This document shows positions 5,718 through 7,625 of a stretch of 7,625 bases of DNA, piece after piece. The translations under genes and the position numbers were made by a program. Each line of letters opens with the position of its first letter. Positions within the stretch are counted from its first letter, which is position 1. The notes under the pieces are model-generated. The model searched no databases. It had not been told where the DNA came from and was given only the letters and a program-made list of their open reading frames with translations. This DNA comes from Nitrospirae bacterium CG2_30_53_67 (GTDB lineage Bacteria > CG2-30-53-67). The DNA lies in contig MNYV01000154.1 of NCBI GenBank assembly GCA_001873285.1, forward strand, positions 1 through 7,625, read 5' to 3'.

Positions 5718-6719
5718 ATGTTTGAACACAAACATCATCCCAGGGAAAAGAAAGAGGCCCATCTCCATGAAGGAGACGGTACACATCACCACCGGCATCG
5801 GGCCACGGAGCGAAAGCTTCTGAGGGTGGTCATCGTGTTGACCTTTGTCATGATGGCGGCGGAAATCATCTGGGGCATACTTTCCAACAGCTTGGCCCTT
5901 CTTTCCGATGCCTTTCATATGCTGACCCACTTCAGCGCTCTAACCGTGAGCCTGGTCTCCATTGAGGTAGCCGTCAGGATGAACCACCGGGACAAGACCT
6001 TTGGATACTGGAGGATCGAGATTCTGTCGGCCCTGTTCAACGGCCTGACCCTCCTGCCGATCACGGGCTACATCCTCTACAAGGCCTACCAGCGGTTTGA
6101 GAACCCGGAGATGGTCGTCGTTTCACAGATGTTTGTGGTCGCTGTGATCGGACTTGCGGTCAACGTCTTATGCGCCCTGATCCTTGCAGGCGTGAGCCGT
6201 GAGGATTTCAATATCCGGGGGGCCTTCCTCCACATGATCGCGGATACGGCCTCGTCCGTGGGTGTGGTCATCGCCGCCGTCATCATCCATTTTACCAACT
6301 GGTACTTTCTGGACCCGCTGGTGAGCGTGCTCATCGCCGTGGTCATCCTGGCCTGGTCCCTGAGTCTGATCCGGGAATCGGTCAACATCCTGCTGGAATC
6401 GGTGCCCAAGGGAATCAACATTCAGGAGGTCCGGGATGCCGTACTCGGGATCCCGGAAGTCAAGGACATCCACGACCTGCATATCTGGCAGATCACATCC
6501 TCGATGTATGCCCTGACCGCTCATGTGGCCGTAGAGAACATCCCGATAGCGGAAACCCGGTCCATCATGGTGAAAATCAACAGGATTCTCGATGAACGTT
6601 TCCACATCACTCATGCCAATATTCAATTTGAACCGCATCTATCGGCGTATGACCGGCATGGAGAGGGGAGGGCAGAAGAGAGCCCAAGACATCCCGTAAG
6701 CAAGGAGGAGAGCCTGTGA
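5718..6719 (+). CDS. Cation diffusion facilitator (CDF) heavy-metal efflux transporter
   Basis: From the ATG at 5718 the product has 333 residues. A TTG at 5694 would add eight residues but has no better ribosome binding site. The N-terminus (1-30) is His-rich (HKHH, HLH, HHHRHR), probably a cytosolic metal-collecting segment. Six membrane segments follow, about 33-55, 58-86, 99-122, 135-158, 170-192 and 198-220, then a cytosolic C-terminal domain with DLHIWQITSSMYALTAHV (253-270). CDF proteins are dimeric antiporters that exchange cytosolic divalent metal for protons. The site in segment 2 is D64-AF-H67-MLT-H71 and in segment 5 H172-MIA-D176. Zinc exporters such as ZitB/CzcD normally have HxxxD in segment 2; here it is HxxxH, as I recall for the DmeF cobalt/nickel group. 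So it is a CDF exporter with Zn, Co or Ni as likely substrates. It begins 49 bp after rng and may share its transcript. Confidence 0.93.
   Translation: MFEHKHHPREKKEAHLHEGDGTHHHRHRATERKLLRVVIVLTFVMMAAEIIWGILSNSLALLSDAFHMLTHFSALTVSLVSIEVAVRMNHRDKTFGYWRIEILSALFNGLTLLPITGYILYKAYQRFENPEMVVVSQMFVVAVIGLAVNVLCALILAGVSREDFNIRGAFLHMIADTASSVGVVIAAVIIHFTNWYFLDPLVSVLIAVVILAWSLSLIRESVNILLESVPKGINIQEVRDAVLGIPEVKDIHDLHIWQITSSMYALTAHVAVENIPIAETRSIMVKINRILDERFHITHANIQFEPHLSAYDRHGEGRAEESPRHPVSKEESL
6702..6708 (+). promoter_or_regulatory. Strong ribosome binding site of the 69-residue gene
   Basis: AAGGAGG inside the transporter's last codons ends 7 nt before the GTG at 6716. This near-perfect site supports the GTG start and translation of the small frame. 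An identical copy lies in the inverted arm at 7492-7498 on the minus strand. Confidence 0.75.
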
Positions 6720-6925
6720 GACTGCACTCCATGCAGTTCCACCTTGAATCGTCCAGGAAGAGTATTGAAGCATTAATCAGAAACAGCGGCGACGAGCTGG
6801 CGCCGGGAACCTATATACAGCCTGCCCGGGACATCCTCTCGCAAGACCACCATCTGTCCGGCCTCACTTCCGTATTGAACATCCTGCTGGAGGCTATGGA
6901 AGAGGCGAGGCCAAAGAAGACGTGA
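6716..6925 (+). CDS. Small uncharacterised protein, translationally coupled to the CDF transporter
   Basis: The frame encodes 69 residues. Its GTG start overlaps the transporter stop (GTGA at 6716-6719) and follows a near-perfect AAGGAGG, so translation is very likely. I do not recognise the family. The protein is soluble, with no signal peptide or membrane segment and no cysteine. It has H4, H9, an HH pair (42-43), a likely helix at about 10-22 (SSRKSIEALI) and another at about 45-63 (GLTSVLNILLEAMEEA), ending in a basic PKKT tail. The coupling suggests a function linked to the transporter or merely co-expression. The gene lies entirely inside the left arm of the long inverted repeat and has an exact copy at 7275-7484. 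Confidence 0.7.
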   Translation: MRLHSMQFHLESSRKSIEALIRNSGDELAPGTYIQPARDILSQDHHLSGLTSVLNILLEAMEEARPKKT

Positions 6926-6986
6926 GCAGGGACCTGATCGCGTTAATATTTATGGATCATCTCCAAAAGAGTAGGTGAAAACATCA

Positions 6987-7022
6987 GGGGTCAAGGGGTC
7001 AAGGATTCCAGGGGCCAAGTGA
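6987..7022 (+). repeat. GGGGTCAA short repeats, left flank of the four-helix-bundle relic
   Basis: Two tandem GGGGTCAA units (6987-6994, 6995-7002) are followed by GGATTCCAGG and a degenerate GGCCAAGTG. They are mirrored by CTTGACCCC units at 7171-7213. Such heptad/octad repeats often border genes for four-helix-bundle (23S rRNA intervening-sequence-like) proteins. Confidence 0.7.
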
Positions 7023-7023
7023 A

Positions 7024-7185
7024 GTGCTCAAATACTACAAGGAGTTAAAGGAAAGGCCCCAGTCATATCAATTATGTTTGGAGATTTATAAAATAACAAA
7101 AAGACTTAAGAGTGATATCGAGGAGGTTGAGTGGATGCTCAAGGCACTGATCAAGTCACTGGAAAACAAACACTTGACCCCTTGA
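7024..7185 (+). pseudogene. Internally deleted four-helix-bundle protein (23S rRNA intervening-sequence protein family) remnant
   Basis: The open frame, read from a GTG at 7024, gives 53 residues. The first half (KYYKELK, then SYQLCLEIYKITKR) looks like the N-terminal helix of four-helix-bundle / 23S rRNA-intervening-sequence proteins. The second half (SDIEEVEWMLKALIKSLENKH) looks like their last helix. The two are joined directly around codon 27-28, while intact members have about 115-125 residues, so I infer an in-frame loss of about 65 residues covering the middle helices. No ribosome binding site is evident and the product would not fold as the normal bundle, so I call it a relic. The family assignment comes from recall of the family pattern, not a search. 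The frame sits at the centre of the long inverted repeat and ends inside the right-hand repeats (LTP then stop). Confidence 0.55.
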
Positions 7186-7213
7186 ACCCTGGAATCCTTG
7201 ACCCCTTGACCCC
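7171..7213 (-). repeat. GGGGTCAA short repeats, right flank of the four-helix-bundle relic
   Basis: CTTGACCCC, CTTGAACCC, CTTGACCCC and CTTGACCCC units mirror the left set. This side has one extra 8-bp unit relative to 6987-7022, which is why the perfect pairing of the long arms stops at 7013/7187. Confidence 0.7.
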
Positions 7214-7274
7214 TGATGTTTTCACCTACTCTTTTGGAGATGATCCATAAATATTAACGCGATCAGGTCCCTGC

Positions 7275-7484
7275 TCACGTCTTCTTTGGCCTCGCCTCTT
7301 CCATAGCCTCCAGCAGGATGTTCAATACGGAAGTGAGGCCGGACAGATGGTGGTCTTGCGAGAGGATGTCCCGGGCAGGCTGTATATAGGTTCCCGGCGC
7401 CAGCTCGTCGCCGCTGTTTCTGATTAATGCTTCAATACTCTTCCTGGACGATTCAAGGTGGAACTGCATGGAGTGCAGTCTCAC
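7275..7484 (-). CDS. Second, identical copy of the 69-residue small protein
   Basis: The translation is identical to that of 6716-6925, with the same GTG start, the same AAGGAGG (7492-7498) and the same overlap with a transporter 3' end. It is unrecognised for the same reasons. If the inverted repeat is an assembly artefact, this copy does not exist in the genome. Confidence 0.5.
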   Translation of the reverse strand: MRLHSMQFHLESSRKSIEALIRNSGDELAPGTYIQPARDILSQDHHLSGLTSVLNILLEAMEEARPKKT

Positions 7485-7625
7485 AGGCTCTCCTCCTTGC
7501 TTACGGGATGTCTTGGGCTCTCTTCTGCCCTCCCCTCTCCATGCCGGTCATACGCCGATAGATGCGGTTCAAATTGAATATTGGCATGAGTGATGTGGAA
7601 ACGTTCATCGAGAATCCTGTTGATT
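7481..7625 (-). CDS. Inverted copy of the CDF transporter C-terminus (partial, runs off window)
   Basis: On the minus strand this reads residues 287-333 of the transporter plus the stop codon, identical to 6578-6719. Whether an intact second transporter lies beyond the edge cannot be told. A complete copy would mean a large inverted duplication or fold-back; an abrupt end would mark the duplication border. Confidence 0.6.
   Translation of the reverse strand, partial: INRILDERFHITHANIQFEPHLSAYDRHGEGRAEESPRHPVSKEESL

Larger units (their letters stand above)
6575..7013 (+). repeat. Long perfect inverted repeat, left arm
   Basis: Every position p here that I compared pairs with position 14200-p in 7187-7625, with no mismatch seen over 439 bp. 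The arm covers the last 47 full codons of the transporter, all of the 69-residue gene and 88 bp beyond it. The inner end at 7013 is real: 7014 and 7186 no longer pair. The outer end is unknown because the right copy runs off the window. Confidence 0.95.
7187..7625 (-). repeat. Long perfect inverted repeat, right arm (continues past window)
   Basis: This is the exact reverse complement of 6575-7013 as far as the window goes. It carries a second copy of the 69-residue gene and the transporter 3' end. The true outer boundary is outside the window. Confidence 0.95.

Noticed and set aside
6987-7213. CRISPR-like array from the repeated GGGGTCAA units
   Set aside because: Units are 8 bp, directly adjacent and in inverted sets without regular spacers, so it is not a CRISPR array.

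Overview
The window looks like chromosomal DNA of a flagellated Gram-negative bacterium of deltaproteobacterial or Nitrospirota type. This is an inference from gene content: csrA-fliW together with an anti-sigma-28 FlgM, a tandem HD/HD-GYP protein, a short RNase E/G, a LarE, and a relic of a four-helix-bundle (23S rRNA intervening-sequence-like) unit with heptad repeats. The sequence alone does not fix the species.

Layout. Positions 1-786 (minus) hold larE, cut by the left edge just before its stop. Next comes an HD-GYP protein (851-2122, minus). It is divergent from csrA (2366-2611) and fliW (2628-3125), both plus. flgM (3241-3567, minus) converges on fliW. Positions 3568-4057 are non-coding and hold the flgM promoter candidate, an imperfect inverted-repeat element with internal direct repeats, and a 15-bp stem hairpin ahead of rng. 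Then follow rng (4058-5668), a cation diffusion facilitator transporter (5718-6719) and a small 69-codon gene (6716-6925) whose GTG start overlaps the transporter stop.

The right end is the most unusual part. From at least 6575 to 7013 the sequence is repeated as an exact inverted copy at 7187-7625, up to the window edge. The two arms are separated by 173 bp. That centre holds an internally deleted four-helix-bundle reading frame flanked by inverted GGGGTCAA-type repeats. The arm carries the transporter 3' end and the whole small gene. It is either a real recent inverted duplication or a fold-back assembly or amplification artefact, and the artefact must be excluded first.

The central theme is late flagellar control. 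csrA-fliW encodes the RNA-binding regulator and its protein antagonist. flgM encodes the sigma-28 inhibitor. The divergent HD-GYP gene probably encodes a cyclic-di-GMP phosphodiesterase. All three transcription units have a recognisable sigma-28-like promoter (TAAA/TCAA, 15-16 bp spacer, CCGATA core), so sigma-28 probably drives its own inhibitor, the flagellin translation regulator and a second-messenger enzyme together.
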